DNA of 64,000 bases from VRUE01 sp963702035 (GTDB lineage Bacteria > Actinomycetota > Thermoleophilia > Solirubrobacterales > 70-9), in NCBI GenBank assembly GCA_963702035.1, contig OY969700.1, positions 992,001 to 1,056,000 of the forward strand, written 5' to 3'. Position numbers and translations under genes: made by a program. Below the pieces are notes generated by a model. That model was not told the DNA's origin. It worked only from the letters and a program-made list of their open reading frames with translations, and made no database searches. This document shows, in pieces, positions 8,145 to 16,105 of this stretch (positions are counted from its first letter, which is position 1; each line of letters opens with the position of its first letter).

Positions 8145-9233
8145 CTAGGGCGCTTCGATCGTTTCGCCGTTGCACTTGAGGCCGTCGACCTTGGCCTGCG
8201 AGGCTTCCAGCAGTTCCGGCGGGAGCCCGGCGTAGTTGAGCTTTTCGGCCACCTTCTGGCCTTCGCCGAGGCCGTAATCGAGGAAGGTGACGACGTTCTT
8301 GGCCGTCTGTTCGCTCTTGCCCGCCTTGCAGAGGTCTTCGTAGACGATGACGAAGGTGCCCGAGGCGATCGGGTAGGCGGCCGGAGCGGTCGAGGCGTTG
8401 ATCGCGCTGAAGCGCAGGTCCGGCGGGAACTTCACGCCTTCGCCGGCGGCCGAGGTCGATTCGAGCGTCGGCGCGACGAACTTGCCGGCTTTGTTCTCGA
8501 CGGCCGCGGTGGTGAATTCGTTCTGCAGCGCGTAGGCGAGCTCGACGTAGCCGATCGCGCCTTCGGTCTGCTGGACCGATCCCGCCACGCCTTCGTTGCC
8601 GTTGGCGCCGGTGCCGGTCGGCCACTTGACCGTCTTGTCGGTGCCGACCTGTTCATGCCACTGGCTGTTCGTTTCGTCGAGGAACTGCGTGAACAGGGCG
8701 GTGGTGCCCGATTCGTCGGAGCGGTGGACGACCGTGATCGAGGTGCTCGGCAGCTTCACGCCCGGGTTGAGCTTGGCGATCGCCGGATCGTCCCACTTGG
8801 TGATCTTGCCGAGATAGATGTCGCCGATCGTTTCCCCGTCCAGTTCAAGTCCGGATTCGACCCCGGGCAGGTTGTAGGAGACGGTGACGGCGCCGAAGAC
8901 GATCGGGACGTGGACAGTCGTGCCGTTCTTGTCGGCGACTTCGATTTCTTCGTCGGTCATCGCCGAGTCGGTGTCGCCGAAATCGACGGTATTCGCCTGG
9001 AACTGAGCGATGCCGCCGCCGGAGCCGATCGCGTTGTAGTTGACGACGATGCTGTCGGTTTCCTTCAGTTCGGAGCCCCACTGGCTGATGATCGGCTGGG
9101 CGAAGGTCGAGCCGGCACCGCTGATCGTGCCGCCTTCGCCGCCACCGCCGCTGCTGCTGCTCCCGCAGGCGGCAACGCCAAGCGCAAGGGCAGACGAGCA
9201 GACGACGACCGCAATCCATCTCGAGCTAGTCAC
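8145..9233 (-). CDS. pstS: Phosphate-binding lipoprotein PstS
   Basis: 362 aa. Signal peptide with lipobox ALGVAACGS, so it is anchored outside the membrane. Phosphate-binding motifs include GAGSTFAQPI near the mature N-terminus, NAIGSGGGI, and HRSDESGTTALF with the SGT loop. First gene of the pst operon, with a PHO box about 95-125 bp before its start, so induction by phosphate starvation is expected. Confidence 0.97.
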   Translation of the reverse strand: MTSSRWIAVVVCSSALALGVAACGSSSSGGGGEGGTISGAGSTFAQPIISQWGSELKETDSIVVNYNAIGSGGGIAQFQANTVDFGDTDSAMTDEEIEVADKNGTTVHVPIVFGAVTVSYNLPGVESGLELDGETIGDIYLGKITKWDDPAIAKLNPGVKLPSTSITVVHRSDESGTTALFTQFLDETNSQWHEQVGTDKTVKWPTGTGANGNEGVAGSVQQTEGAIGYVELAYALQNEFTTAAVENKAGKFVAPTLESTSAAGEGVKFPPDLRFSAINASTAPAAYPIASGTFVIVYEDLCKAGKSEQTAKNVVTFLDYGLGEGQKVAEKLNYAGLPPELLEASQAKVDGLKCNGETIEAP

Positions 9234-9329
9234 TCTGTCTCCTTCTCGTTGGTCTAGTCACACTGCGTGCGGCTTCGGGGCCGACGCAAGGGCACACTCT
9301 CAGCGGCTCCCGGACAGCTTGTTGCCCGC

Positions 9330-9358
9330 CTGTAACGAAGATGTGAAAAAGATGTGAA
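9330..9358 (-). promoter_or_regulatory. PHO box upstream of pstS
   Basis: On the minus strand three 7-bp units, TTCACAT, TTCACAT and GTTACAG, are each separated by 4 bp, giving the 11-bp period of direct-repeat sites bound by PhoB/PhoP regulators. It sits between the response regulator stop and pstS. That this regulator or another PhoP binds here is inference. Confidence 0.8.
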
Positions 9359-9374
9359 GAGGAGAAACAGATCG

Positions 9375-10181
9375 TCACGCAGCGGTGAGACCGGGCTGAA
9401 GCGGCTGCGGCTCGGGGACGCTCTCGACAGCGGGAGCAGCCAGGGCGGCACCGTCGGCGGGCTCGGGATCGAAGCGGTAACCGACCCCGAAGTGCGTGTG
9501 GATGTAGCCCCAGTTCGGCGAGAGCTTCTCCAGCTTCTGGCGCAGCTTGCGGATGAAGACGTTGACGGAGCGGTCGCCGTGGGCCATCGCGTACCCCCAG
9601 ACGCGCTGGTAGATCGCCTCGCGCTCCAACACCTGCCCGGGCGAGTCGGCGAGCAGCTGCAGCAGCTCGAACTCGCGCCTGGTCAGGTCGAGGCTGATTT
9701 CGCCGACGAAGGCCTGGAAGCGATCGGAGCGGATCTCCAGCTCACCGGCGACGACCGGCCCCGCCTCGACCCGCGGGCGGGCGCGGCGGCGGCGGCGCGA
9801 GACCGCTTCGAGGCGGGCGATCGCCTCTTCGGGATGGCACGGCTTCGTGATCCAGTCGTCGATCCCGAGGCGCAGGCCGCGGACCCGCTGCGCGACCGTC
9901 GAGCGGCTGGTGCAGACGACCACGCCGAGGTCCGGGAGCATCCCGCAGACGCGCTCCAGGTACGCCCACGCCTCTTCGCCGAGGACGGCGGGGTTGACCA
10001 GCAGCGCGTTCAGCTTCATCGCCACCAGCTCCTCGGGCGGGATCGCGCCGGCGAGCGTGCGCTGCTGCCAGCCGGCGGCCTCGGTGCGCTTGGCCAGAAC
10101 CGTGACGAAGCCGCTGTCGTCGTCGATAACCGCGAGCCTGATGGTCTGCTGCTGGTTCACCGGCGAGGCGATTGTATGCAC
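9375..10181 (-). CDS. OmpR/PhoB-type response regulator with atypical receiver
   Basis: About 268 aa from GTG at 10181 (GTG at 10160 also possible). Receiver domain with the acidic cluster LAVIDDDSG and the conserved lysine in DDWITKPCHP, but the position of the phosphorylated aspartate reads LLVNPAVL, i.e. Asn instead of Asp. The C-terminal winged helix is intact (SLDLTRREFELLQLLADSPG, DRSVNVFIRKLRQKL, GVGYRF). It is upstream of pstS with no sensor kinase beside it. It is likely a DNA-binding regulator of the phosphate genes, perhaps working without phosphorylation. Confidence 0.88.
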   Translation of the reverse strand: MHTIASPVNQQQTIRLAVIDDDSGFVTVLAKRTEAAGWQQRTLAGAIPPEELVAMKLNALLVNPAVLGEEAWAYLERVCGMLPDLGVVVCTSRSTVAQRVRGLRLGIDDWITKPCHPEEAIARLEAVSRRRRRARPRVEAGPVVAGELEIRSDRFQAFVGEISLDLTRREFELLQLLADSPGQVLEREAIYQRVWGYAMAHGDRSVNVFIRKLRQKLEKLSPNWGYIHTHFGVGYRFDPEPADGAALAAPAVESVPEPQPLQPGLTAA

Positions 10182-10309
10182 TTGGTCGGCCGAGCACCGG
10201 GACGAAATACCTGCTTTCACAGGTTTTTTACAACTCGAAGTGCCTAAATTGCGGAAACGACGCCTGAAATTCGCTCCAGGGTTTATCGAAATGTTCACCC
10301 ATCGCCCTC

Positions 10310-10390
10310 GGGCGGCGGGCAATATCCGCCCTACGAGACTCCTCTCTCGTCGCAAGCGGCCCACCTGCCCTGGGCCGCTTGCTCTTTCTT
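10310..10390 (+). ncRNA. Candidate small RNA with C-rich loops
   Basis: Three hairpins follow each other: GGCGG-GCAATAT-CCGCC (10314-10330), ACGAGA-CTCCTC-TCTCGT (10333-10350) and a 12-bp terminator stem with CCTGCCC loop (10352-10382) followed by TCTTTCTT. No gene is on this strand, so the terminator implies a short transcript divergent from the response regulator. The CUCCUC loop could pair with ribosome binding sites, as in the actinobacterial C-rich-loop sRNAs. A GTTCACC motif (10293-10299) resembling one PHO-box unit lies just upstream. The 5' end is unknown. Confidence 0.45.
10352..10390 (+). terminator. Rho-independent terminator (plus strand)
   Basis: GCAAGCGGCCCA and TGGGCCGCTTGC form a perfect 12-bp stem with a 7-base loop, followed by TCTTTCTT. 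It does not follow any coding region on the plus strand. Confidence 0.75.
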
Positions 10391-10400
10391 AGAGCCCCTC

Positions 10401-10545
10401 CCGGAATTATCGCGGCCCGGATGAGGCCGAGTGACGCTGCGCCAGACGGCCCCGTCCCGGTGTCCCGCGTAGCGCTGCTACGCGGGAACCGTGCCGTGAC
10501 CGTCTCGCTTGGTCATCGACCTCCCCGGTCTCGCGCTAATTCCGG
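10401..10545. repeat. Inverted-repeat element with nested palindrome
   Basis: Ends CCGGAATTATCGCG and CGCGCTAATTCCGG are complementary except for one position. Near the middle CCCGCGTAGC-GCT-GCTACGCGGG is a perfect palindrome. The arrangement resembles the other long hairpin elements but no second copy was found in the window. It lies between the sRNA terminator and the uppP stop. Confidence 0.7.
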
Positions 10546-10567
10546 TCGGGACTCTTGATTTGGGTAT

Positions 10568-11410
10568 TTAAAACGTGGCCGGGCGCAGGCCGGTGGCGAT
10601 GATCAGGAGGACGATCACGCCGACGGCGTAGCGGTAGTAGACGAACGGCGCGTAGCTGGACGTGCGGACCAGGCGGAGGAGAAAGGCGATCGCCAGGTAA
10701 CCGGAGACCGCGGCGGCGATCGTGCCGACGATCATCGGCCCGGCCACACCGCTGGGCAGGCCTTCGTGGGCGGCGCTCGCCCCCTTGAAGACGGCGGCAC
10801 CCGTGACCACGGGAATCAGCAGCAGGAAGGAGAAGCGCGCGGCGGCGTCGCGGTCGAGGCCGAGGTAGCGCCCCGCGGTGATCGTGATCCCCGAGCGCGA
10901 GGTGCCGGGGGCGAGGGCGAGGATCTGGGCGAGGCCGATGTAGAGGCCGTCCTTGACCGTGGACTGCTCGAGTGACTTGCGCTGCGGCAGCTTGTCCGCG
11001 TAGAGCAGCAGGGCACCGAAGAAGATCAACTGCAGCGCGATCATCCAGGGCTCGCCCAGCGTGTCTTCGAAGAACTTGGCGCCGAGGCCGCCGGCGATCG
11101 CGGCCGGGATCGTGCCGATGGCGATCGCCACCGAGAGTCGCTGCAGCGGCGTCTCGATCGCCCGGGCACGCACCACCTTGATGAAGGCACGGGTCAGGGC
11201 GACGACCTCGTGGCGGAAGTAGCCGATCGCGGCGACCAGCGTGCCGACGTGAAGCGCCACGTCGAAGGTCTTGTTGAAGTGAGGGTGTTCGATCAAGAAC
11301 GTGTAGTCCTGCAGCCACGGCACCAAGATCAGGTGGCCGGAGGAGGAGATCGGCAGGAACTCGGTCAGCCCCTGGACGATTCCCAGCAGCAGGGCCTCTA
11401 GCTCAGACAT
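10568..11410 (-). CDS. uppP: Undecaprenyl-diphosphatase UppP (BacA)
   Basis: 280 aa polytopic membrane protein. Catalytic motifs are present: GIVQGLTEFLPISSSGHLIL near the N-terminus (the E-rich and SSSGH motif) and LAPGTSRSGITIT (the GTSRSG phosphate-binding motif). It recycles undecaprenyl pyrophosphate for cell-wall synthesis and confers bacitracin tolerance. An inverted-repeat element lies 20 bp upstream of its start. Confidence 0.97.
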   Translation of the reverse strand: MSELEALLLGIVQGLTEFLPISSSGHLILVPWLQDYTFLIEHPHFNKTFDVALHVGTLVAAIGYFRHEVVALTRAFIKVVRARAIETPLQRLSVAIAIGTIPAAIAGGLGAKFFEDTLGEPWMIALQLIFFGALLLYADKLPQRKSLEQSTVKDGLYIGLAQILALAPGTSRSGITITAGRYLGLDRDAAARFSFLLLIPVVTGAAVFKGASAAHEGLPSGVAGPMIVGTIAAAVSGYLAIAFLLRLVRTSSYAPFVYYRYAVGVIVLLIIATGLRPATF

Positions 11411-11429
11411 TGGCGGGGCATCCTATGTG

Positions 11430-11533
11430 GCAAGAGCCGGGTGCCCCCCTGCCGGAACCCGCCGACGGACCGATGCGGGGGCGCGTTTCCCAGCCGGCTC
11501 ACAAGTTCCCGCAGGGGGGCACCCGGCTCTTGC
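11430..11533. repeat. Inverted-repeat element, family B, copy 1
   Basis: Perfect 23-bp arms (11430-11452, GCAAGAGCCGGGTGCCCCCC..., and 11511-11533). The core begins CGGAACCCGCCGACGG and ends GGCTCACAAGTTCCC, as in the copy at 12664-12770, while the arms differ. It sits in the divergent space between uppP and a small membrane protein gene, so it is not simply a terminator. Confidence 0.87.
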
Positions 11534-11548
11534 GCTAGATTTCGCGCC

Positions 11549-11806
11549 GTGAGCTTCCCTTCGCGCAAAGGTCGTGCTGTCGCTGCGCTGTTTGCAGCGC
11601 TGACGATGCTGTTGCTTGTGGTTCCGGCTGCTTTTGCCAAGGACGGGGTTGGGCTTGCTGGGCCGACCACCGACAAGACGGTGACCTTTTTCTGCTTTGG
11701 CGTGATCGCGTTCTTTGCTGTGCTGGTCATCGTGATGTCCTTGATCCAGGGACGGCTCGAGAAGCGCAAGGAAATGCGCAAGAGCACCCTGAGCCGACTC
11801 GGCTAG
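11549..11806 (+). CDS. Small membrane protein, function unknown
   Basis: 85 aa from GTG at 11549. Signal-like first segment (AALFAALTMLLLVVPAAFAK), a short external stretch, a second membrane helix (VTFFCFGVIAFFAVLVIVMS) and a basic cytoplasmic tail GRLEKRKEMRKSTL. No enzymatic motif. Its TAG stop overlaps the stop codon of the convergent HD-domain gene within CTAG. The start is supported only by reading frame and signal-like N-terminus. Confidence 0.65.
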   Translation: MSFPSRKGRAVAALFAALTMLLLVVPAAFAKDGVGLAGPTTDKTVTFFCFGVIAFFAVLVIVMSLIQGRLEKRKEMRKSTLSRLG

Positions 11807-12651
11807 TCCAGCCGGAACCCGGTCAGCAAGCGTTTCTCGGTCTCGCCCTCGATCTTTGCGGCGACTTCTACCCTTCCCTCCAGCGGGGTGCCGCGGATCT
11901 TGGTCGCGAGCAGGTCGTCTACCTGGAAGATCCCGGCCGAGTTGTTGAGCTCGATCTCGATCCGCACCGGCCGCTCCTCCCCCGCTTCGATCCGCACCTC
12001 GTTGACGGCGGCGGCGGAGATCGAGTGGATCCCCTCCTGTCCCGCCTCCAGCGGGATCCGCGTGCGACCTTGGGCCATGTCCAAAGCGTCGGCCACCCGG
12101 ACCACACCGGCTTCGACGGTGTAGGGCTCGCCCCGCCGTCTATGCCCGATGATCGCGTGCAGGATCTCCGCCGCGACGATCGTCCGCTTCGGCTCCTTGT
12201 AGGAGCTCGCAAGCAACCGCTCCAGGGCACCGTTGGCGAGAAAGAGGCTGTACTCCTCGTGGTCGGCCCGGTGGATCGACATGCCGACGTCATGCAGCAG
12301 CGCCCCACCGGCGACCACGACCTCGGCGTCGCGAGGCGACATCCCATGATCGGCAACGACAGCCGGCTCGACCCCGCCCTTGACCAGCAGTCGCAGTAGC
12401 CGCAGCGAAATGTTGAGCACGATCTGGGTGTGCACCCAAGAGTGGTCGGACATCCCCAGCCGTTCGGCATGGACCTGCGCCATGTACCACCAGGTGCGCA
12501 CCTGCTCGTCCCCGTTGACCGCATCCAGGAACTGCTCCAGCTTCCGATTCCCCCGCGTCGGCGCCCGAACCCTCGCCTCAGCTATCGCCTCCTCCGGAAG
12601 CTTGCGAGTCGGCCCCGTCGGGTCGGGAGCCGGGACGGCCTCGTCGTTCAT
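11803..12651 (-). CDS. HD-domain metal-dependent phosphohydrolase
   Basis: 282 aa from ATG at 12651. HD-superfamily residues: SDHSWVHTQIV (first H), AGGALLHDVGMSIHR (the HD doublet), a distal AEILHAIIGHRRRG and VRVADALDMAQGR (final D). A beta-rich C-terminal domain (residues 200-282) follows. The substrate is unknown; such proteins often hydrolyse nucleotides. It ends overlapping the convergent small membrane protein gene. Confidence 0.85.
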   Translation of the reverse strand: MNDEAVPAPDPTGPTRKLPEEAIAEARVRAPTRGNRKLEQFLDAVNGDEQVRTWWYMAQVHAERLGMSDHSWVHTQIVLNISLRLLRLLVKGGVEPAVVADHGMSPRDAEVVVAGGALLHDVGMSIHRADHEEYSLFLANGALERLLASSYKEPKRTIVAAEILHAIIGHRRRGEPYTVEAGVVRVADALDMAQGRTRIPLEAGQEGIHSISAAAVNEVRIEAGEERPVRIEIELNNSAGIFQVDDLLATKIRGTPLEGRVEVAAKIEGETEKRLLTGFRLD

Positions 12652-12663
12652 GGGGTCATCGTA

Positions 12664-12770
12664 GGAGGGCCGTCGGGCGTCCCCTGCCGGAACCCGCCGA
12701 CGGTCGCTGGTTGAAATTCGGGAGGCCGCCGGGCTCACAAGTTCCTGCAGGGGACGCCCGACGGCCCTCC
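12664..12770. repeat. Inverted-repeat element, family B, copy 2
   Basis: Perfect 24-bp arms (12664-12687 beginning GGAGGGCCGTCGGGCG; 12747-12770). The core begins CGGAACCCGCCGACGG and ends GGGCTCACAAGTTCCT, matching the copy at 11430-11533. The element lies 12 bp upstream of the HD-domain gene start and 10 bp from the stop of the Rpf-like gene. Confidence 0.87.
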
Positions 12771-12780
12771 CCTAAACGCC

Positions 12781-13275
12781 TCAGCCGCAGACAGGCCAGG
12801 GACTGGAGCCCGACTGAGCGTAGAGAAGAGCCGCGCGATAGTCCTGCTCTTGTTCGGGAGCTGCAGCCGGGTCGCCGGAGCCGCCGACCGAAGCCCAGGT
12901 TCCGTAGTCGAACTGGTACTTGCCCCGGTAGCTGCCGTCCGAGGAGACCGCGGTGGGGTCGCCGCCAGACTCGCAGGCGCCGATCGCGTCGAGGGTTGCC
13001 TGCGAGACGCCGCCCGGGAGAGTTGCGAAAGCTTCGCGGTGTTCGCGACGCAGCCGGGCGCGGCGGGCTGCGCGGATGCGGTGGGCTGCTTTTCGCATCT
13101 CGGCCTGCAGGCTCTTACCGGAGCTGAACACGGGCAAGGCCGGCGTCGAATCGGCCAAGCCGATCCGGGCAGGAGCTTCCTCTCCGCTTGGGGCTGCGAT
13201 CGCCACCGCCGGCACGGCGAGAGCTATCAGTAGGACAGGTATCGAATATGTGCGTTTTGTGAGCAAGCGCGGCAC
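12781..13275 (-). CDS. Secreted Rpf-like transglycosylase
   Basis: 164 aa. Signal peptide (residues about 8-28, IPVLLIALAVPAVAIA), a basic helical linker rich in Arg, and a C-terminal resuscitation-promoting-factor-like lysozyme domain: LDAIGACESGGDPTAVSSDG with catalytic Glu in CESGG, then YRGKYQFDYGTWASVGG and a C-terminal PWPVCG whose cysteine can pair with the one before ESGG. It should cleave peptidoglycan outside the cell. The 5' leader towards 13550 (about 275 bp) shows no gene. Confidence 0.88.
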   Translation of the reverse strand: MPRLLTKRTYSIPVLLIALAVPAVAIAAPSGEEAPARIGLADSTPALPVFSSGKSLQAEMRKAAHRIRAARRARLRREHREAFATLPGGVSQATLDAIGACESGGDPTAVSSDGSYRGKYQFDYGTWASVGGSGDPAAAPEQEQDYRAALLYAQSGSSPWPVCG

Positions 13276-13552
13276 CGTGGCGAGGTTTCGGCCCGCGCAG
13301 GGTGATCGCGCTCACAAAGCTCACATAGTTCGTGCGAATCTGCACGAGTCCAGGCACGAATCGCAATTTGCGGATCGGCTGTTGAAAGCAATCCTGCGAG
13401 CGCGTTGACGATTGCGGCAGTTCCCGGATGACCGCTGAGGGCAAACAACGGATGCTCCCTGTCCCTCCCGTGTGAGTAGATGACGCTGTCCGAGTGACGC
13501 GGAGCGGCTCGTCTGCCCGGCGTCTCGTCCAGTCTCGATCCAAGGTGGGTAA
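13276..13552. other. Divergent intergenic region
   Basis: 277 bp between the Rpf-like gene and the cupredoxin gene. It should hold both promoters. No clear riboswitch, repeat or small gene was recognised. Confidence 0.6.
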
Positions 13553-14056
13553 ATGAGAGCTTCGATGCGGGGTCTTTTCACGGTGCTGGCGCTGAGCGCG
13601 GTTGCGGCGATCTTCGCCGCCGGCTGCGGCAGCGAGGGCGGCACGACGACCACTACCGAGAACGAGAGCGAGGCCGCGGAGACCGGGGGCGGCGGAGAAG
13701 CCGGCGGCGCGACTCTCACGATCAAGATGGGCGAGTTCTTCTTCAACCCGGACAACGCCACGGCGCAGGCCGGTCCGACCACGATCGAAGCTCCGAACGA
13801 AGGCTCGGTCGAGCACGAGCTTGTGGTCTTCAAGACGAACATGGATCCCGCCAAGCTGCCGACCGAAGCGAGCGGCGAGGTCAACGAGGAGAAGATGGAC
13901 AAGATCGCCGAATCCGCCGGTGAGATCCCGGATGTCGAGGCCGGCGATGACAAGTCCGCTCAGTTCAAGCTGACCCCGGGCAAGTACGTGATCTTCTGCA
14001 ACCTGCCGGGCCACTACGCCGCCGGGATGTACGGCACGCTCACGGTCACCAAGTAG
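13553..14056 (+). CDS. Cupredoxin-type copper lipoprotein
   Basis: 167 aa. Signal peptide with lipobox FAAGCGS, a low-complexity Thr/Glu/Gly linker (residues 28-50) and a cupredoxin domain. Type 1 copper ligands are visible: His in SVEHELVVF, then Cys, His and Met in IFCNLPGHYAAGMYG. It probably carries electrons outside the membrane. A perfect hairpin (14085-14118) lies 28 bp after the stop. Confidence 0.9.
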   Translation: MRASMRGLFTVLALSAVAAIFAAGCGSEGGTTTTTENESEAAETGGGGEAGGATLTIKMGEFFFNPDNATAQAGPTTIEAPNEGSVEHELVVFKTNMDPAKLPTEASGEVNEEKMDKIAESAGEIPDVEAGDDKSAQFKLTPGKYVIFCNLPGHYAAGMYGTLTVTK

Positions 14057-14084
14057 GGCGGGCGACGCCCCGCGGCGGGGAATT

Positions 14085-14118
14085 CTTGGCGTGCCGCATT
14101 GCGGGGCGGCACGCCAAG
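14085..14118. terminator. Perfect hairpin after the cupredoxin gene
   Basis: CTTGGCGTGCCGC and GCGGCACGCCAAG form a 13-bp stem with an 8-base loop. No T-tract follows, so a terminator role is tentative. It lies just before the ATG at 14126 that is the likely original start of purU. Confidence 0.55.
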
Positions 14119-14988
14119 CGAGATCATGCCCGCATCGCCGCCCAGCCCCCCACCTCGCGACTGCTGCTCGCCTGTCCCGACCAGCCCGGCCTGATCGCCG
14201 CCGTCAGCGGCTTCCTCGCCGACGCCGGTCGCAACATCGTCGACGCCGACCAGCACTCGAGCCAGGAGGGTCGCTTCTTCATGCGGATGGCCTTCGACCC
14301 CGCCCCCGAGGACGAGCGCGAGGCGCTCCACCTTCGCTTCGAGGAAGAGCTCGCGGGGCCGCTGCGGATGGACCACCGCTTTGCCGAGTCGGGCGAGCGC
14401 AAGCGCGTCGCGATCATGGTCTCGCGCGAAGACCACTGCCTCTCCGATCTGCTCTGGCGCTGGCGCAGCGGCGAGCTCGGCGCCGAGGTCGCCGCGGTCG
14501 TGTCGAATCATTCCGACCACGCCGACCAGGTCACCTCGCTCGGCCTCCCCTTCCACTACGTGCCGATTGCCGGAGACGACAGGAGCGCCGCGGAGGAGCA
14601 AGTCCTGGAGCTGCTCGGTGGGAAGGTCGACCTACTCGTCCTCGCCCGTTACATGCAGATCCTCTCCGCCGGCTTCCTCGCCCGGCTGGGAGTCCCGGCG
14701 ATCAACATCCACCACAGCTTCCTGCCCGCCTTCGTCGGCGCCGACCCCTACGCCCGCGCCCACGAGCGCGGCGTCAAGCTGATCGGCGCCACCGCCCACT
14801 ACGTCACCGAGCAGCTCGACGCCGGCCCGATCATCGACCAGGACGTGACCCGGGTCAGCCACCGCGACGAGGTCGGCGACCTGATGCGGATCGGTCGCGA
14901 CATCGAGCGTCTCGTCCTCGCCCGCGCGGTCATGGCGCACTTGGATGACCGGGTGCTCCTCGACGGGGCCAGGACGATCGTCTTCTGA
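14086..14988 (+). CDS. purU: Formyltetrahydrofolate deformylase
   Basis: N-terminal ACT domain (ACPDQPGLIAAVSGFLADAG) and C-terminal formyl-transferase fold with the INIHHSFLPAFVGADPYARA motif and catalytic residues (N, H and the later D in GATAHYVTEQLDAGPIIDQD). It releases formate from 10-formyl-THF, balancing one-carbon units. The only in-frame start is a TTG inside the hairpin. An ATG at 14126 would give MPASPPSPPTSRLLLACPDQ if the run of six C near 14145 had one more C, so a homopolymer frameshift at the start is likely. Its stop overlaps the P450 start (TGATGG). Confidence 0.85.
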   Translation: MACRIAGRHAKRDHARIAAQPPTSRLLLACPDQPGLIAAVSGFLADAGRNIVDADQHSSQEGRFFMRMAFDPAPEDEREALHLRFEEELAGPLRMDHRFAESGERKRVAIMVSREDHCLSDLLWRWRSGELGAEVAAVVSNHSDHADQVTSLGLPFHYVPIAGDDRSAAEEQVLELLGGKVDLLVLARYMQILSAGFLARLGVPAINIHHSFLPAFVGADPYARAHERGVKLIGATAHYVTEQLDAGPIIDQDVTRVSHRDEVGDLMRIGRDIERLVLARAVMAHLDDRVLLDGARTIVF

Positions 14989-16105
14989 TGGCGTTCCCAC
15001 CCGGCCCCAGGCTTCCCGCCTTCGCCCAGGTCGGCCTCTACGCGCGCGACCCGCTCGGCTTCCTGATCCGCTTCCAGCGCCGCTACGGAGACGTCTTCAC
15101 CGTCTCGTTCCCCTTCTACGGACGGCTCGTCTACGTCGCCGAGCCGGCCCTGGTCAAACAGCTCTTCACCACCTCTGCCGAGCAGGCGCACGCCGGCGAG
15201 GCCAACGCGACCGTGCTCGAGCCGGCGCTGGGCCCGAACTCGGTCCTCACCCTCGACGAGGGGCCGCACATGCGCCAGCGCAAGCTGCTGCTGCCGCCCT
15301 TCCACGGCGAGCGGATCGAGCGCTACGGCGAGCTGATTCGCGAGGTCACCCTGGGCGAGATGGAGAGCTGGCCGGTCGGCGAGCCGTTCGCGCTGCGGCG
15401 CCATACCCAGCGGATCACCCTGACGGTGATCATGCGGGCCGTCTTCGGCGTCCACGACGAGCGGCGCCTGGGCCGCTTTGAACACCTGATCGAGAACTTC
15501 GCCGGGCGCCTCACGCTGGTCACCGCATTCCCGCCGCTGCGCCGCAACCTCGGGCGCTGGAGCCCCTGGTCGCGCTTTATGGCCGCCCGGGCGGAGCTCG
15601 ACGCCTTCATCTACGAGGAGATCGCCCTGCGCCGCGCCGAGCGCAGCGGCGCAGACGGGGAGGCAGACGATGTGCTCTCGCTGCTGATGGCCGCCCGCCA
15701 CGACGACGGCAGCCCGATGAGCGACGCCGAACTGCGCGACGAGCTGGTCACGATCCTCGCCGCCGGGCACGAGACGACGGCGACCGGCCTCGCCTGGGCG
15801 ATCGAGCGGCTGCTGCGCAACGCCGCGGTGCTCACGCGGCTGCGCCGAACCCGGAGGAGTTCCGCCCCGAGCGCTTCCTCGACGGCAAGCCCGACACCTA
15901 CGCCTGGATCCCCTTCGGCGGCGGCGTGCGGCGCTGCATCGGCGCTTCCTTCGCCGAGTACGAGATGCGGATCGTCCTGCGCGCGATCCTCGAGCGGGCC
16001 GATCTCAGCGCCCCCGATGAGAAGCCGGAAAAGGTCAAGGTCCGCAACATCACCATGGCCCCCGGCAAGGGAACGCTGGTCAGGCTCGATCGGCCGTTGA
16101 GCTAG
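14988..16105 (+). pseudogene. Cytochrome P450, internally deleted and frameshifted
   Basis: The first 285 codons are a good P450 N-terminus (MAFPPGPRLPAF, helix C HMRQRKLLLPPFHG, I-helix LAAGHETTATGLAW). After LLRNAAVLTRLR the frame changes and the text resumes at NPEEFRPERFLDG and the haem loop FGGGVRRCIGASFAEYEMR. About 100 residues are missing, including the essential K-helix ExxR motif, so it cannot be active. The last 26 bp overlap the convergent ABC-F gene. Confidence 0.88.

Noticed and set aside
6239..8179. 646-codon plus-strand frame across pstA and pstC
   Set aside because: Antisense shadow, dominated by R, D, G, Q; the minus-strand genes are unmistakable.
13276..13552. Cyclic di-AMP riboswitch upstream of the Rpf-like gene
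   Set aside because: Such riboswitches often precede rpf genes, but I could not see the conserved core; a covariance search would decide.
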